A DNA stretch of 49,199 bases. Source: Propionibacteriaceae bacterium (lineage in GTDB: Bacteria; Actinomycetota; Actinomycetes; Propionibacteriales; Propionibacteriaceae). Shown here piece after piece: positions 24,574-33,021 of this stretch. Location of the stretch: contig JAPUEI010000095.1 in the NCBI GenBank assembly GCA_027492675.1, forward strand, positions 1 to 49,199. Reading direction: 5' to 3'. Both the position numbers and the translations under genes were made by a program. Position 1 is the stretch's first letter, and the number at the start of each line of letters is the position of its first letter. The notes under the pieces were generated by a model that did not search any database, was not told where the DNA came from, and was given only the letters and a program-made list of their open reading frames with translations.

Positions 24574-24579
24574 TACGGT
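24574..24579 (+). promoter_or_regulatory. Leaderless promoter of thiL
   Basis: TACGGT (TAnnnT) ends six bases before the thiL ATG at 24586. There is no Shine-Dalgarno sequence between, so transcription and translation probably start at the same base. Confidence 0.5.
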
Positions 24580-24585
24580 GAGTGC

Positions 24586-25533
24586 ATGGACGGCGAGACG
24601 GTCGGCAAGCTGGGCGAGTTCGGCGTGATCGGCCGCATCACGAAGGGGCTTCCCCTGGCACCGGCCGTGAGCGTCGGCCCTGGCGACGATGCGGCGGTGT
24701 TCCTCGTCAACGGCTCCTCGGTCACGAGCGTCGACATGCTCGTGGAGGGTGTCCACTTCCGCCGCGACTGGGTGCCCGCCGAGGCTCTCGGGCGGCGGGC
24801 CGTGGCCGTGGCCGCCGCCGACATCGAAGCGATGGGGGCCTACCAGCTGGGCCTGCTGGTGGGGCTGTCGGTGCCCGAGGACATCCCGGTGTCATGGATC
24901 GACGACCTCGCCAAGGGCATCCGGGCCGAGTGCGACGCGTCGGGCGCCGCGCTGCTCGGCGGTGACCTCACCCGGAGCAAGGACGTCGTCATCTCGGTGA
25001 CGGTGCTGGGGGAGACCCGCGGTGCGCAGCCGGTCCTCCGCTCGGGTGCCAGGGTCGGCGACGTCGTCGCGTTCCGCGGGCGGCTCGGCTGGTCCGCCGG
25101 TGGGCTGGCCGTGCTGAGCCGAGGCTTCCGTTCGCCGCGCGCCCTGGTCGAGGCGTACCAGTCCCCGCAGGTGCCGTACGGTGCCGGGGCCGAGGCGCGG
25201 CTCGCCGGGGCGACCTCCATGATCGACGTCAGCGACGGGCTCGTCGCCGACCTCGGCCACATCGCCAGTGAGTCCGAGGTCTGCATCGACATCGACACCG
25301 GACGCTTCGACATCCCGGACCCCCTGCACGCCGTGGCCGCCGCAACGGGCGCAGACCCGATGCACTTCATCCTCACCGGGGGCGAGGACCACGCACTCGT
25401 CGCCACCTTCCCGCTGGGCAGCGTCCCTCCGGAATGGCAGGTGATCGGCGTCGTGACCGATGGCGAGGCGGGTGTGCTGGTCGATGGCGCACCGCACTCC
25501 GGCGCCGGCGGCTGGGACCACTTCCGGCGCTGA
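24586..25533 (+). CDS. thiL: Thiamine-monophosphate kinase
   Basis: A 315-residue PurM-like enzyme that phosphorylates thiamine monophosphate to the diphosphate cofactor. The metal/ATP motifs are in order: GPGDDAAVF, SVDMLVEGVHFRRDW, a variant AAADIEAMGAY, LLGGDLTRSKD, MIDVSDGLVADL and ILTGGEDHALVATF. Length and motif order are standard. It starts at ATG 24586 in a probably leaderless transcript. A divergent glycosyltransferase-like gene lies upstream and ftsK 63 bases downstream. Confidence 0.94.
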   Translation: MDGETVGKLGEFGVIGRITKGLPLAPAVSVGPGDDAAVFLVNGSSVTSVDMLVEGVHFRRDWVPAEALGRRAVAVAAADIEAMGAYQLGLLVGLSVPEDIPVSWIDDLAKGIRAECDASGAALLGGDLTRSKDVVISVTVLGETRGAQPVLRSGARVGDVVAFRGRLGWSAGGLAVLSRGFRSPRALVEAYQSPQVPYGAGAEARLAGATSMIDVSDGLVADLGHIASESEVCIDIDTGRFDIPDPLHAVAAATGADPMHFILTGGEDHALVATFPLGSVPPEWQVIGVVTDGEAGVLVDGAPHSGAGGWDHFRR

Positions 25534-25583
25534 GACTGCGACATCCTGCGGCGAGCGTCCACGCTGCCCGTGGGTGCGTCGCG

Positions 25584-25589
25584 TAGATT
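25584..25589 (+). promoter_or_regulatory. Leaderless promoter of ftsK
   Basis: TAGATT (TAnnnT) lies seven bases upstream of ATG 25597, with no ribosome-binding site between. Confidence 0.5.
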
Positions 25590-25596
25590 CCTGTGT

Positions 25597-28029
25597 ATGG
25601 CGACCCGGGCACCTTCCCCGCCTCGGTCCCGCAGCACCTCGACGACCACGCGGGCTGCATCGGGATCGCGGAGCAGTGGGAGCAAGACCAGAACCTCCTC
25701 GACGCGTCCGCGCACGCGTACGGCACCGCCTCCGGGCGCGCTCCGTACGCTGGGCAGGGGACTCGCGGCTATCTGGCGTGGGCTCGCGAAGGGTCTCGGA
25801 TCCATCGCGCGCGGCATCGGTCACGGGGCCCGTGACCTCGACCCCGCGCTGCGTCGCGACGGTGCCGGGCTGTTCCTGGTCTCTGTCGCCATCGTCGTCG
25901 TCGCCGTGTTCTGGTTCCAGATCCCCGGCGCTGTCGGTGACGCGATCCGGCAAGGGATCGAGTCGGCCGTGGGTGTCGCCGCGTACGCGACGCCGGTCCT
26001 GCTCGCCGTCATGGCGTGGCGCACGCTGCGTCACCCGGACCGCAACGGCCCATGGGGACGGCAGTTCGTGGGTTGGACCGCGATCGTGCTGGGCACCCTG
26101 GGCGTCGTCCACGTCGCCAACGGTCTGCCTCGCCCGGCGGACATGGGCGCTGTCCGGCAGGCCGGCGGCATCGTCGGCTTCCTGTCCAGCTCCTTCCTGG
26201 CCGATCTGCTGACGAAGTGGGTCGCCGTACCCCTGCTCGTGATCCTGGCCTTGTTCGGCGCGCTCGTCGTCGTCGGCCGCCCGATCAACGAGGTCGTGAG
26301 TGCGGTGAAGTCCCTGGTCGCGCGCCTGACGCCCCAGGCCGCCAAGCCGGCGCTCGCCTTCGGTGTCGCTGAGGCCTACGACACGCCGCTGGTGAGCGAG
26401 CTGGAGGACGAGGACGAGAGCGACCAGATCACCGAGCCGGTCGCCACCGCCAAGAAGGTCACCGCCGGCAAGGCGCCGAAGCGCGAGCCGGAGCAGCCTG
26501 AGCTGCCCGCTCCCGTCCACAGCTCCGCGCCGCTGCGCAGCGAGCAGCAGATGCTGTCCGGCGACGTCGCGTACCTGCTTCCCGACCCGGCGATCCTCAA
26601 GCCGGGGAGCGTGCCCAAGGCGCGCACCCAGGCCTCGGACGCCGTCGTGGGCAGCCTCACCGAGGTGCTGCGGCAGTTCGAGATCGACGCGTCGGTCACC
26701 GGCTACACGCGTGGCCCGACGGTCACCCGGTACGAGGTCGAGCTGGGCCAGGCCGTCAAGGTCGAGAAGGTCACGGCGCTGAGCCGCAACATCGCGTACG
26801 CCGTCGCCTCTCCTGACGTGCGCATCCTGTCGCCGATCCCCGGCAAGTCGGCCATCGGCATCGAGATTCCCAACCGCGACAAGGAAGTCGTGTCGCTGGG
26901 CGATGTGCTGCGCTCGCAGGTGGCGCGCAACGACCACCACCCGATGACCGTCGGTCTGGGCAAGGACGTCGAAGGCGGCTACGTCGTCGCGAACATGGCC
27001 AAGATGCCCCACCTGCTCGTCGCCGGCGCCACCGGCTCGGGCAAGTCGAGCTTCATCAACTCGCTGATCACCTCGGTGCTCATGCGCGCCACGCCCGACG
27101 AGGTGCGCATGCTGCTCGTCGACCCGAAGCGCGTGGAGCTGAACCACTACGAGGGCATCCCGCACCTCGTGACGCCGATCATCACCAGCCCCAAGAAGGC
27201 TGCCGACGCGCTGCAGTGGGTCGTACGGGAGATGGACCAGCGCTACGACGACCTGGCCGCGTTCGGGTTCCGCCACATCGACGACTTCAACAAGGCTGTA
27301 CGGGCGGGGCAGGTCAAGCCGCTGCCGGGGTCCGAGCGCGTCGTCGACCCGTACCCGTACCTGCTGATCATCGTCGACGAGCTTGCTGACCTCATGATGG
27401 TCGCGCCGCGCGACGTGGAGGACTCGATCGTCCGCATCACGCAGCTCGCGCGTGCGGCCGGCATCCACCTCGTGCTCGCCACGCAGCGTCCGTCGACCGA
27501 CGTCGTCACGGGTCTGATCAAGGCCAACGTGCCGTCGCGGCTGGCGTTCGCGACCAGCTCGATGACCGACTCGCGCGTCATCCTCGACCAGCCCGGCGCT
27601 GAGAAGCTCGTCGGGCAGGGCGACGGCCTGTTCCTGCCGATGGGACAGAGCAAGCCTGTACGTGTGCAGGGCGCGTGGGTGACCGAGCAGGAGATCAGGC
27701 AGGTCGTGGCTGACGTGGCGGCGCAGCTGACGCCCCAGTACCGCGAAGACGTGACCACGGTTCCCGAGAGCGCGGCCAAGGTGGCCGAGGACATCGGCGA
27801 CGATCTGGACCTCGTGCTCGAGGCAGCCCAGCTCGTCGTGAACCTGCAGCTGGGATCGACCTCGATGCTCCAGCGGAAGCTGCGCGTGGGGTTCGCCAAG
27901 GCGGGTCGCCTCATGGACATCCTCGAGACCCGTGGGGTCGTCGGCCCGTCCGAGGGCTCCAAGCCGCGCGAGGTGCTGGTGAAGCCTGACGAGCTGGATG
28001 ACGTACTGGCCAACCTGTCGCAGGGGTAG
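25597..28029 (+). CDS. ftsK: DNA translocase FtsK
   Basis: An 810-residue motor that pumps chromosomal DNA through the division septum and activates dimer resolution. A Ser/Thr/Arg-rich N-terminus (~1-50) is followed by about four membrane segments (LFLVSVAIVVVAVFWF, ATPVLLAVMAW, WTAIVLGTLGVVHV, WVAVPLLVILALFGALVVVG), a short linker, and the RecA-like motor: Walker A GATGSGKS (477-484), LLVDPKRVELN, Walker B LLIIVDELADLMM, and ATQRPSTDVVTG. The C-terminal gamma winged helix (SMLQRKLRVGFAKAGRLMD) reads KOPS sites. ATG 25597 follows a -10 hexamer by seven bases. The order ftsK-pgsA-clgR-recA matches mycobacteria. Confidence 0.96.
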   Translation: MATRAPSPPRSRSTSTTTRAASGSRSSGSKTRTSSTRPRTRTAPPPGALRTLGRGLAAIWRGLAKGLGSIARGIGHGARDLDPALRRDGAGLFLVSVAIVVVAVFWFQIPGAVGDAIRQGIESAVGVAAYATPVLLAVMAWRTLRHPDRNGPWGRQFVGWTAIVLGTLGVVHVANGLPRPADMGAVRQAGGIVGFLSSSFLADLLTKWVAVPLLVILALFGALVVVGRPINEVVSAVKSLVARLTPQAAKPALAFGVAEAYDTPLVSELEDEDESDQITEPVATAKKVTAGKAPKREPEQPELPAPVHSSAPLRSEQQMLSGDVAYLLPDPAILKPGSVPKARTQASDAVVGSLTEVLRQFEIDASVTGYTRGPTVTRYEVELGQAVKVEKVTALSRNIAYAVASPDVRILSPIPGKSAIGIEIPNRDKEVVSLGDVLRSQVARNDHHPMTVGLGKDVEGGYVVANMAKMPHLLVAGATGSGKSSFINSLITSVLMRATPDEVRMLLVDPKRVELNHYEGIPHLVTPIITSPKKAADALQWVVREMDQRYDDLAAFGFRHIDDFNKAVRAGQVKPLPGSERVVDPYPYLLIIVDELADLMMVAPRDVEDSIVRITQLARAAGIHLVLATQRPSTDVVTGLIKANVPSRLAFATSSMTDSRVILDQPGAEKLVGQGDGLFLPMGQSKPVRVQGAWVTEQEIRQVVADVAAQLTPQYREDVTTVPESAAKVAEDIGDDLDLVLEAAQLVVNLQLGSTSMLQRKLRVGFAKAGRLMDILETRGVVGPSEGSKPREVLVKPDELDDVLANLSQG

Positions 28030-28043
28030 TCGCTCCCGTGAGG

Positions 28044-28049
28044 TAGGTT
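28044..28049 (+). promoter_or_regulatory. Leaderless promoter of rimO
   Basis: TAGGTT (TAnnnT), six bases before the GTG at 28056; no Shine-Dalgarno sequence between. Confidence 0.5.
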
Positions 28050-28055
28050 GACCCG

Positions 28056-29465
28056 GTGCCAGCCACCCGTGTCGCCGTCGTCACCCTCGGGTGTGCCCGC
28101 AACGAGGTGGACTCCGAGGAGCTCGCCGGACGGTTGCTCGCCGGCGGTTTCGAGCTCGTTGACGAGCCTGAGGACGCCGACGCGGTCCTCGTGAACACCT
28201 GTGGCTTCATCGACGCCGCGAAGAAGGACTCCGTCGACACGCTGCTCGCCGCGGCGGACCTCAAGCACGGTGGTCGTACGAAGGCCGTCGTTGCTGTGGG
28301 CTGCATGGCCGAGCGGTACGGGTCCGAGCTGGCCGAGGCGATGCCCGAGGCCGACGCGGTGCTCGGCTTCGACAGCTACGGCGACATCGCTGAGCGGCTC
28401 ACGTCGATCGTCGCCGGCGCCCGTCCTGCCGCCCACCAGCCCAGCGACCGTCGCCGCCTGCTGCCGGTCACGCCCGTTGCGCGCCGTTCGGCGATGAGCG
28501 AGGTGTCCGTGCCGGGCTTCGGTGACCTGACCGGGCCCGCGAGCGGACCACGGGTCGTACGGTCGAGGCTCGCGCACGGTCCGTCGGCGCCGCTGAAGAT
28601 CGCGTCGGGGTGCGACCGTCGCTGCGCGTTCTGCGCGATCCCGAGCTTCCGCGGCTCGTACGTCTCCCGCACGGTCGACGACGTCGTCACCGAAGCGCGC
28701 TGGCTCGTCGAGAACGGGGTTCGAGAGGTCTTCCTGGTCAGCGAGAACACCTCGTCGTACGGCAAGGACCTGGGAGACCCGAGGGCGCTGGAGTCGCTGC
28801 TGGGTGCCCTGGCAGGTGTCGACGGCCTCGACTGGATCCGGCTCAGCTACCTCCAGCCTGCCGAGGTGAAACCCAGCCTGCTCGACGCGATCCTCAGCAC
28901 GCCGACCGTCGTCGACTACTTCGACATCCCGTTCCAGCACGCGTCGGCCAACGTGCTGCGCACGATGCGCCGGTTCGGCGACGCGGACGCGTTCCTCGAC
29001 CTGCTCGCCAGGATCCGTACGACGTCGCCGCTCGCAGGTGTCCGCAGCAACGTGATCGTCGGCTTCCCGGGCGAGACCGACGCCGACTACGCGATTCTGC
29101 GTGACTTTGTCGCGGCCGCGGACCTCGACGTGCTCGGTGTGTTCTCGTACTCCGACGAGGAGGGTACCGAAGGCGCCACCCTTCCGGATCACGTCGCGGA
29201 CGAGGTCGTGGAGGAGCGGCGGGCCGATCTCAGCGATCTCGCCCTGACGCTCATGGAGGATCGCGCGGCCCGACGCGTCGGGGAACGCGTCGACGTCCTC
29301 GTCGAGGCCGACGAGGACGGACGCTGGAAGGGGCGTGCGCGGCACCAGGGACCAGACGTGGACGGTGCCACGTATCTCGACGGCGCGCACCGATCCGGTG
29401 ACATCGTGAGCGCGACAGTGACAGACTGCGAGGGCATCGACCTCATCGCCACAGGAGGATCGTGA
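28056..29465 (+). CDS. rimO: Ribosomal protein uS12 methylthiotransferase RimO
   Basis: A 469-residue radical-SAM enzyme that adds a methylthio group to the conserved aspartate of ribosomal protein S12. The N-terminal UPF0004 domain has cluster ligands Cys13, Cys49 and Cys83 ([27 protein letters not shown]). The radical-SAM triad is Cys186-x3-Cys190-x2-Cys193 (GCDRRCAFC), followed by [14 protein letters not shown], and a C-terminal TRAM region. The DSE motif and the short [12 protein letters not shown] stretch distinguish it from MiaB at 38109. GTG start, probably leaderless. The stop overlaps pgsA (GTGA). Confidence 0.94.
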   Translation: MPATRVAVVTLGCARNEVDSEELAGRLLAGGFELVDEPEDADAVLVNTCGFIDAAKKDSVDTLLAAADLKHGGRTKAVVAVGCMAERYGSELAEAMPEADAVLGFDSYGDIAERLTSIVAGARPAAHQPSDRRRLLPVTPVARRSAMSEVSVPGFGDLTGPASGPRVVRSRLAHGPSAPLKIASGCDRRCAFCAIPSFRGSYVSRTVDDVVTEARWLVENGVREVFLVSENTSSYGKDLGDPRALESLLGALAGVDGLDWIRLSYLQPAEVKPSLLDAILSTPTVVDYFDIPFQHASANVLRTMRRFGDADAFLDLLARIRTTSPLAGVRSNVIVGFPGETDADYAILRDFVAAADLDVLGVFSYSDEEGTEGATLPDHVADEVVEERRADLSDLALTLMEDRAARRVGERVDVLVEADEDGRWKGRARHQGPDVDGATYLDGAHRSGDIVSATVTDCEGIDLIATGGS

Positions 29466-30055
29466 CCGACAACGTCACCGCCGAAGGCTCCGCACCCGCG
29501 GAGGCGCACTGGCTGAACGTCCCGAACGCCCTGACAGCGCTCCGGCTCCTTCTCGTCCCGGTCTTCGCCTGGATACTCCTGTCGCACCCGCACGACGATC
29601 TGTGGCGCTGGGGCGCGGCGGTGGTCTTCGTCATCGCGAGCATCACCGACGTCATCGACGGCAAGGTGGCGCGCAAGTACGGGCTCGTGACGCGCTTCGG
29701 CAAGCTGTGGGACCCGATCGCCGACAAGGCGCTCACCGGCATGGCCCTCGTCGGGCTGAGCATCATCGGCGAGCTTCCCTGGTGGATCACCATCGTGATC
29801 TTGGTCCGCGAGTGGGGCATCACGCTGCTGCGGTTCCTGATCCTCAAGTACGGCGTCATGGCCGCCAACCGGGGCGGCAAGCTCAAGACGGTGTTCCAGA
29901 GCATCGCCATCGTCTGGTACCTGCTGCCGGTGCCGAACTGGCTGCACCTCGTCGGTGTCGGGGTCATGTGGATCGCGCTGCTGCTCACCGTCGTGACCGG
30001 GCTCGATTACTGTCGCGAGGCGTACCTGCTGCGCAAGCGGGCACAGACGGCGTGA
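29462..30055 (+). CDS. pgsA: CDP-alcohol phosphatidyltransferase (phosphatidylglycerophosphate synthase)
   Basis: A 197-residue integral membrane enzyme making phosphatidylglycerophosphate from CDP-diacylglycerol and glycerol 3-phosphate. The full signature D-x2-DG-x2-AR-x8-G-x3-D-x3-D is present: Asp63, Asp66-Gly67, Ala70-Arg71, Gly80, Asp84, Asp88. There are about five to six membrane helices. The GTG start overlaps the rimO stop by four bases and has AGGAGG upstream. Equivalent to pgsA3 beside clgR in mycobacteria. Whether it makes PGP or another phospholipid is inferred from synteny. Confidence 0.92.
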   Translation: MTDNVTAEGSAPAEAHWLNVPNALTALRLLLVPVFAWILLSHPHDDLWRWGAAVVFVIASITDVIDGKVARKYGLVTRFGKLWDPIADKALTGMALVGLSIIGELPWWITIVILVREWGITLLRFLILKYGVMAANRGGKLKTVFQSIAIVWYLLPVPNWLHLVGVGVMWIALLLTVVTGLDYCREAYLLRKRAQTA

Positions 30056-30528
30056 CCGCGGCGACCGTTGTGGCGGAGCTGATTCGCCGCAAGGAGACCG
30101 TGGCGACCTGCGAGTCGCTGACCGCCGGGTTGCTGTGTGCCGAGTTGACCACCGTTCCGGGATCATCGGCGGTGGTGCGCGGAGGGCTGGTGACGTACGC
30201 GACGGACCTCAAGACGTCGCTCGCCGGCGTAGGCGCGGACCTCATCGCCCGGCACGGCGTCGTCTCCCGTGCGGTCGCTGAGGCCATGGCGACGGGCGCG
30301 GCGCGAGCGTGCGCCGCGACCTGGGGCGTGGGGCTCACCGGCGTAGCCGGACCGGACGGCCTGGACGGGAAGCCGGCGGGGACGGTCTGCCTCGCTGTCG
30401 CGGGTCGCAGCGGCAGCGTCAGCATCGAGCTCTCGCTTCCGGGCGACCGGGCCGCGGTGAGGGCGGGTACGGTCGTCGCCGCCCTCGAGCTGCTAGCCCA
30501 GACGATGGCCGAGGCCGACACGCCTTGA
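30052..30528 (+). CDS. cinA: CinA C-terminal domain protein (nicotinamide-nucleotide amidohydrolase type)
   Basis: A 158-residue stand-alone CinA_C (PncC) protein; such enzymes deamidate nicotinamide mononucleotide in NAD recycling. Typical stretches are [48 protein letters not shown], and [10 protein letters not shown]...[11 protein letters not shown]. The competence-associated N-terminal domain is absent. The GTG start overlaps the pgsA stop (GTGA), so rimO-pgsA-cinA form a tightly coupled operon. The longer frame upstream is a shadow of pgsA. Confidence 0.92.
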   Translation: MTAATVVAELIRRKETVATCESLTAGLLCAELTTVPGSSAVVRGGLVTYATDLKTSLAGVGADLIARHGVVSRAVAEAMATGAARACAATWGVGLTGVAGPDGLDGKPAGTVCLAVAGRSGSVSIELSLPGDRAAVRAGTVVAALELLAQTMAEADTP

Positions 30529-30584
30529 CACCGCGAGGTGTCACGCGGAACCTCCGCGACCTGGTTGTGGATGACGAGTACAGT
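30526..30584 (+). promoter_or_regulatory. Twin inverted repeats and leaderless promoter before clgR
   Basis: Two abutting perfect inverted repeats: TGACACC-GCGA-GGTGTCA (30526-30543, beginning at the cinA stop) and CGCGGA-ACC-TCCGCG (30544-30558). The -10 hexamer TACAGT (30579-30584) lies six bases before the clgR ATG. The repeats sit at about -30 to -65 relative to a start at the ATG, a good place for an activator or autoregulator; the first could also act as a weak terminator for cinA. Confidence 0.5.
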
Positions 30585-30590
30585 TTCGGC

Positions 30591-30887
30591 ATGCGAAATG
30601 TCCGTGACGCCGCTCCGCTGATGCGTGAGGTGCTGGGGGAGTCGCTGCGCGAGCAGCGGACCGCTCAGGGCCGGACGCTCCGCGAGGTGTCACACGACGC
30701 GCGCGTGAGCCTCGGCTACCTCTCGGAGATCGAGCGGGGCCAGAAGGAGGCGTCCTCCGAGCTGCTGGCAGCCATCTGCGGCGCGCTGGATCTTCCGTTG
30801 TCCCTCGTGCTCGACGACGTCGCGCACCGCCTGGCCGCGTACGAGTCGGTGGCCTTGCTGCCGGTCGTCCCGGTCGCCGCCGCCTGA
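30591..30887 (+). CDS. clgR: XRE-family regulator, ClgR-like
   Basis: A 98-residue helix-turn-helix regulator. The HTH is at ~20-60 ([20 protein letters not shown], then [19 protein letters not shown]) and aligns with ClgR, the activator of clp protease genes in corynebacteria, streptomycetes and mycobacteria. Position between pgsA/cinA and recA matches mycobacterial Rv2745c. A short Ala/Val tail follows (VVPVAAA), which in some relatives is a proteolysis signal. ATG 30591 is leaderless by position; the upstream in-frame extension overlaps cinA and is not coding. The next gene starts two bases after its stop. Confidence 0.87.
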   Translation: MRNVRDAAPLMREVLGESLREQRTAQGRTLREVSHDARVSLGYLSEIERGQKEASSELLAAICGALDLPLSLVLDDVAHRLAAYESVALLPVVPVAAA

Positions 30888-30888
30888 C

Positions 30889-31083
30889 GTGCGGGAAGCC
30901 GAGCTCTGGAGAAGGCTCGAGAACGCTCTCGGCAAGGTGTACGCGACGGCGTGGGCCGACCAGGTCGTGCTCGCCGACATCGGTGGCAGGACCGTCACGG
31001 AGGCGCTCAGAGCAGGCGTCGACTGCAAGGCCATCTGGCGCGCCGCATGGGAGAAACTGGAGCTTTCCCCGCGCGATCGTTGA
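30889..31083 (+). CDS. DUF3046 family protein
   Basis: A 64-residue protein matching DUF3046: MREAELWRRLENALGKVYAT, WADQVVLADIGGRTVTEAL, AGVDCKAIWRAAWEKLELS. It is conserved beside recA in actinobacteria; function unknown. It starts at GTG 30889, immediately after clgR, so it is probably co-transcribed with it. The regulatory region of recA follows. Confidence 0.85.
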   Translation: MREAELWRRLENALGKVYATAWADQVVLADIGGRTVTEALRAGVDCKAIWRAAWEKLELSPRDR

Positions 31084-31114
31084 GATCACGACACGCCGTC
31101 ACGGATGATGCTGT

Positions 31115-31130
31115 TCGAACATATGTTCGG
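31115..31130. promoter_or_regulatory. LexA-binding SOS box upstream of recA
   Basis: TCGAACATATGTTCGG contains the perfect palindrome CGAACATATGTTCG (31116-31129) and fits the actinobacterial LexA consensus TCGAAC-N4-GTTCGA except for the last base. It stands about 80 bases upstream of the PafBC-type promoter and likely controls a second, LexA-repressed recA promoter. Confidence 0.9.
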
Positions 31131-31195
31131 TAAGTTCTCCACAGCAGACCTCGTCCGCACCCGGTTGTCCACAGGTTCGAACGAGTCTGACGAAA

Positions 31196-31217
31196 TGTCA
31201 GTGGGTCTGCCTACTGT
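31196..31217 (+). promoter_or_regulatory. PafBC-type recA promoter
   Basis: TGTCAGTG (31196-31203), eight bases, TACTGT (31212-31217). This matches the RecA-NDp consensus known from mycobacteria, where PafBC activates damage genes independently of LexA. The expected start near 31224 gives a ~45-base leader to the recA ATG. Confidence 0.82.
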
Positions 31218-31269
31218 CCATGAGTGAGAGGCCCGGACGGGCCGACAAGACGACGGAAGGACACCGGAG

Positions 31270-32319
31270 ATGGCGGTGGCGGATCGCGCCAAGGCGCTCG
31301 AGGCAGCACTTGCACAGATCGAGAAGCAGCACGGCAAGGGATCGGTGATGAGGCTCGGCGACCGTGTCGGGCAGCCGATGGACGTCGTGCCCACAGGATC
31401 GATCGCTCTCGACATCGCGCTGGGAATCGGCGGCTTGCCGCGCGGCCGCGTGGTCGAGATCTATGGCCCGGAGTCGAGCGGAAAGACGACCGTCGCTCTC
31501 CACGTCGTCGCGAACGCCCAGAAGGCCGGCGGGATCTGTGCCTTCATCGACGCGGAGCACGCGCTCGACCCCGACTACGCGCAGAAGTTGGGCGTCGACA
31601 CCGACGCGCTCCTGGTCAGCCAGCCCGACAACGGTGAGCAGGCGCTGGAGATCGCCGACATGCTGGTTCGCTCAGGCGCCCTGGCGGTGATCGTCGTCGA
31701 CTCCGTTGCTGCGCTGACCCCGCGCGCCGAGATCGAGGGCGAGATGGGCGACAGTCACGTGGGCCTGCAGGCCCGCTTGATGAGCCAGGCGCTCCGCAAG
31801 ATGACGGGCGCGATCGCGGGAGCGAACACGACGGCCATCTTCATCAACCAGCTCCGCGAGAAGATCGGTGTGATGTTCGGCTCGCCCGAGACGACCACCG
31901 GTGGCCGGGCGCTCAAGTTCTACTCGTCAGTCCGGCTCGACGTGCGTCGCATCGAGACGCTCAAGGACGGCACCGACATGGTCGGCAACCGCACCCGCGT
32001 GAAGGTGGTCAAGAACAAGGTCGCGCCGCCGTTCAAGCAGGCCGAGTTCGACATCCTGTACGGGGAGGGCATCTCCAAGGAGGGCAGCCTGATCGATCTC
32101 GGCGTCGAGCACGGCATCATCCGCAAGGCCGGCGCCTGGTTCACCTACGAGGCCGACCAGCTGGGTCAGGGCAAGGAGAACGCCCGCACCTTCCTGAAGA
32201 ACAACCCCGAGGTCGCGCTCGACATCGAGCGTCGGATCCTCGCCAAGGTCGGCATCGGCGATGCCGTCAAGGAGCCTGAGGAGCGCATCGACCCGGTGAC
32301 CGGTGAGGTGGACTTCTGA
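31270..32319 (+). CDS. recA: Recombinase RecA
   Basis: A 349-residue recombinase that forms nucleoprotein filaments, drives strand exchange and stimulates LexA self-cleavage. Walker [32 protein letters not shown] Walker B and L1 loop (as [18 protein letters not shown]), the L2 region [19 protein letters not shown], and the C-terminal acidic end EEPIDP-like [15 protein letters not shown]. There is no intein, unlike M. tuberculosis RecA. The ATG is preceded by CCGGAG. Dual control: LexA box at 31115 and PafBC-type promoter at 31196. recX overlaps its stop. Confidence 0.98.
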   Translation: MAVADRAKALEAALAQIEKQHGKGSVMRLGDRVGQPMDVVPTGSIALDIALGIGGLPRGRVVEIYGPESSGKTTVALHVVANAQKAGGICAFIDAEHALDPDYAQKLGVDTDALLVSQPDNGEQALEIADMLVRSGALAVIVVDSVAALTPRAEIEGEMGDSHVGLQARLMSQALRKMTGAIAGANTTAIFINQLREKIGVMFGSPETTTGGRALKFYSSVRLDVRRIETLKDGTDMVGNRTRVKVVKNKVAPPFKQAEFDILYGEGISKEGSLIDLGVEHGIIRKAGAWFTYEADQLGQGKENARTFLKNNPEVALDIERRILAKVGIGDAVKEPEERIDPVTGEVDF

Positions 32320-32951
32320 GCACACCCGGGTCGCTGACGCCCGATCCTGACGCTGTCGCCGCTCTGCGGGAAGCCTGGACCCAGGTCCAGGCCCTCGAGA
32401 GTGGGCAGAGCCAGCCGGTAGCGGCTCGCAACCACGTTCACGACGACGAGGGTGACGTCGAGGGCGGTGGCAATGAGGCGGAGGCGGTCGCCGCGGCGCG
32501 CGAGATCGCGCTGCGGAGGTTGTCGGTGCGGGCTAGGTCACGCAAGGAGCTGGCGCAGGATCTGGCTCGCCGTGACGTCCCGGCGGATGCCGCGGCGCAG
32601 GTCCTGGACAGGTTCACCGAGGTCGGACTCGTCGACGACGCGGCCTTCGCCGCGGAATGGGTTGAGAGCCGTGGCGGCCGGTCGGGCGCGGTGCGCCTGC
32701 GGCAGGAGCTGCGTCAGAAGGGCATCGCGGACGAACTGATCAGCGAGGCCATCGAGGCCCGCGACGACGGTGCCGACCTCGAGGCGGCCCGAGCGCTGGC
32801 TGCCAAGAAGATCGCCACCATGGGCCGTCTGGAGCCTGCGGTGAAGGAGCGCCGTCTCAGCGCGCAGCTGGCTCGACGTGGCTTCTCGTCAGCGGTGATC
32901 CGACGGGTGATGCATGAGGCCTTGAACGCTGACGACAGCCTGCCGACGTGA
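32316..32951 (+). CDS. recX: RecX regulatory protein, apparently starting at CTG
   Basis: RecX binds RecA filaments and limits RecA activity. The conserved RecX repeats are [56 protein letters not shown] and a C-terminal three-helix repeat ending [11 protein letters not shown]. No ATG, GTG or TTG occurs in this frame between the preceding stop (32304) and TTG 32520, yet the conserved AREIALRRL lies before 32520 and codon use is coding-like throughout. CTG 32316 overlaps the recA stop (CTGA) and has GAGGTGG at 32305-32311, so it is the likely start, giving 211 residues. A sequencing error turning GTGA into CTGA is the main alternative. Confidence 0.85.
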   Translation: MSTPGSLTPDPDAVAALREAWTQVQALESGQSQPVAARNHVHDDEGDVEGGGNEAEAVAAAREIALRRLSVRARSRKELAQDLARRDVPADAAAQVLDRFTEVGLVDDAAFAAEWVESRGGRSGAVRLRQELRQKGIADELISEAIEARDDGADLEAARALAAKKIATMGRLEPAVKERRLSAQLARRGFSSAVIRRVMHEALNADDSLPT

Positions 32952-32975
32952 CGGCTGGGTCGTGGCCCCGGCCTG

Positions 32976-32981
32976 TAGGTT
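32976..32981 (+). promoter_or_regulatory. Possible -10 element of rny
   Basis: TAGGTT (TAnnnT) between recX and rny; a start near 32988 would give a ~34-base leader with AAGGAG before the rny ATG. Confidence 0.4.
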
Positions 32982-33021
32982 GGTGCCACTAAGGCCATCC
33001 ATCGTGTGAAGGAGCGAACAG

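Noticed and set aside
24892..27468. An 858-codon minus-strand frame across thiL and ftsK, and similar long frames at 27243-29390 and 39666-41543
   Set aside because: All are antisense shadows of genes with clear family motifs.
31084..31269. Possible second LexA box near GGTTCGAACGAG (about 31174-31185)
   Set aside because: TTCGAA is palindromic but the GAAC-N4-GTTC pattern is not completed.
32520..32951. TTG 32520 as the recX start
   Set aside because: Conserved RecX sequence lies upstream of it and the purine-rich GGAGG directly abuts the TTG, leaving no spacer.
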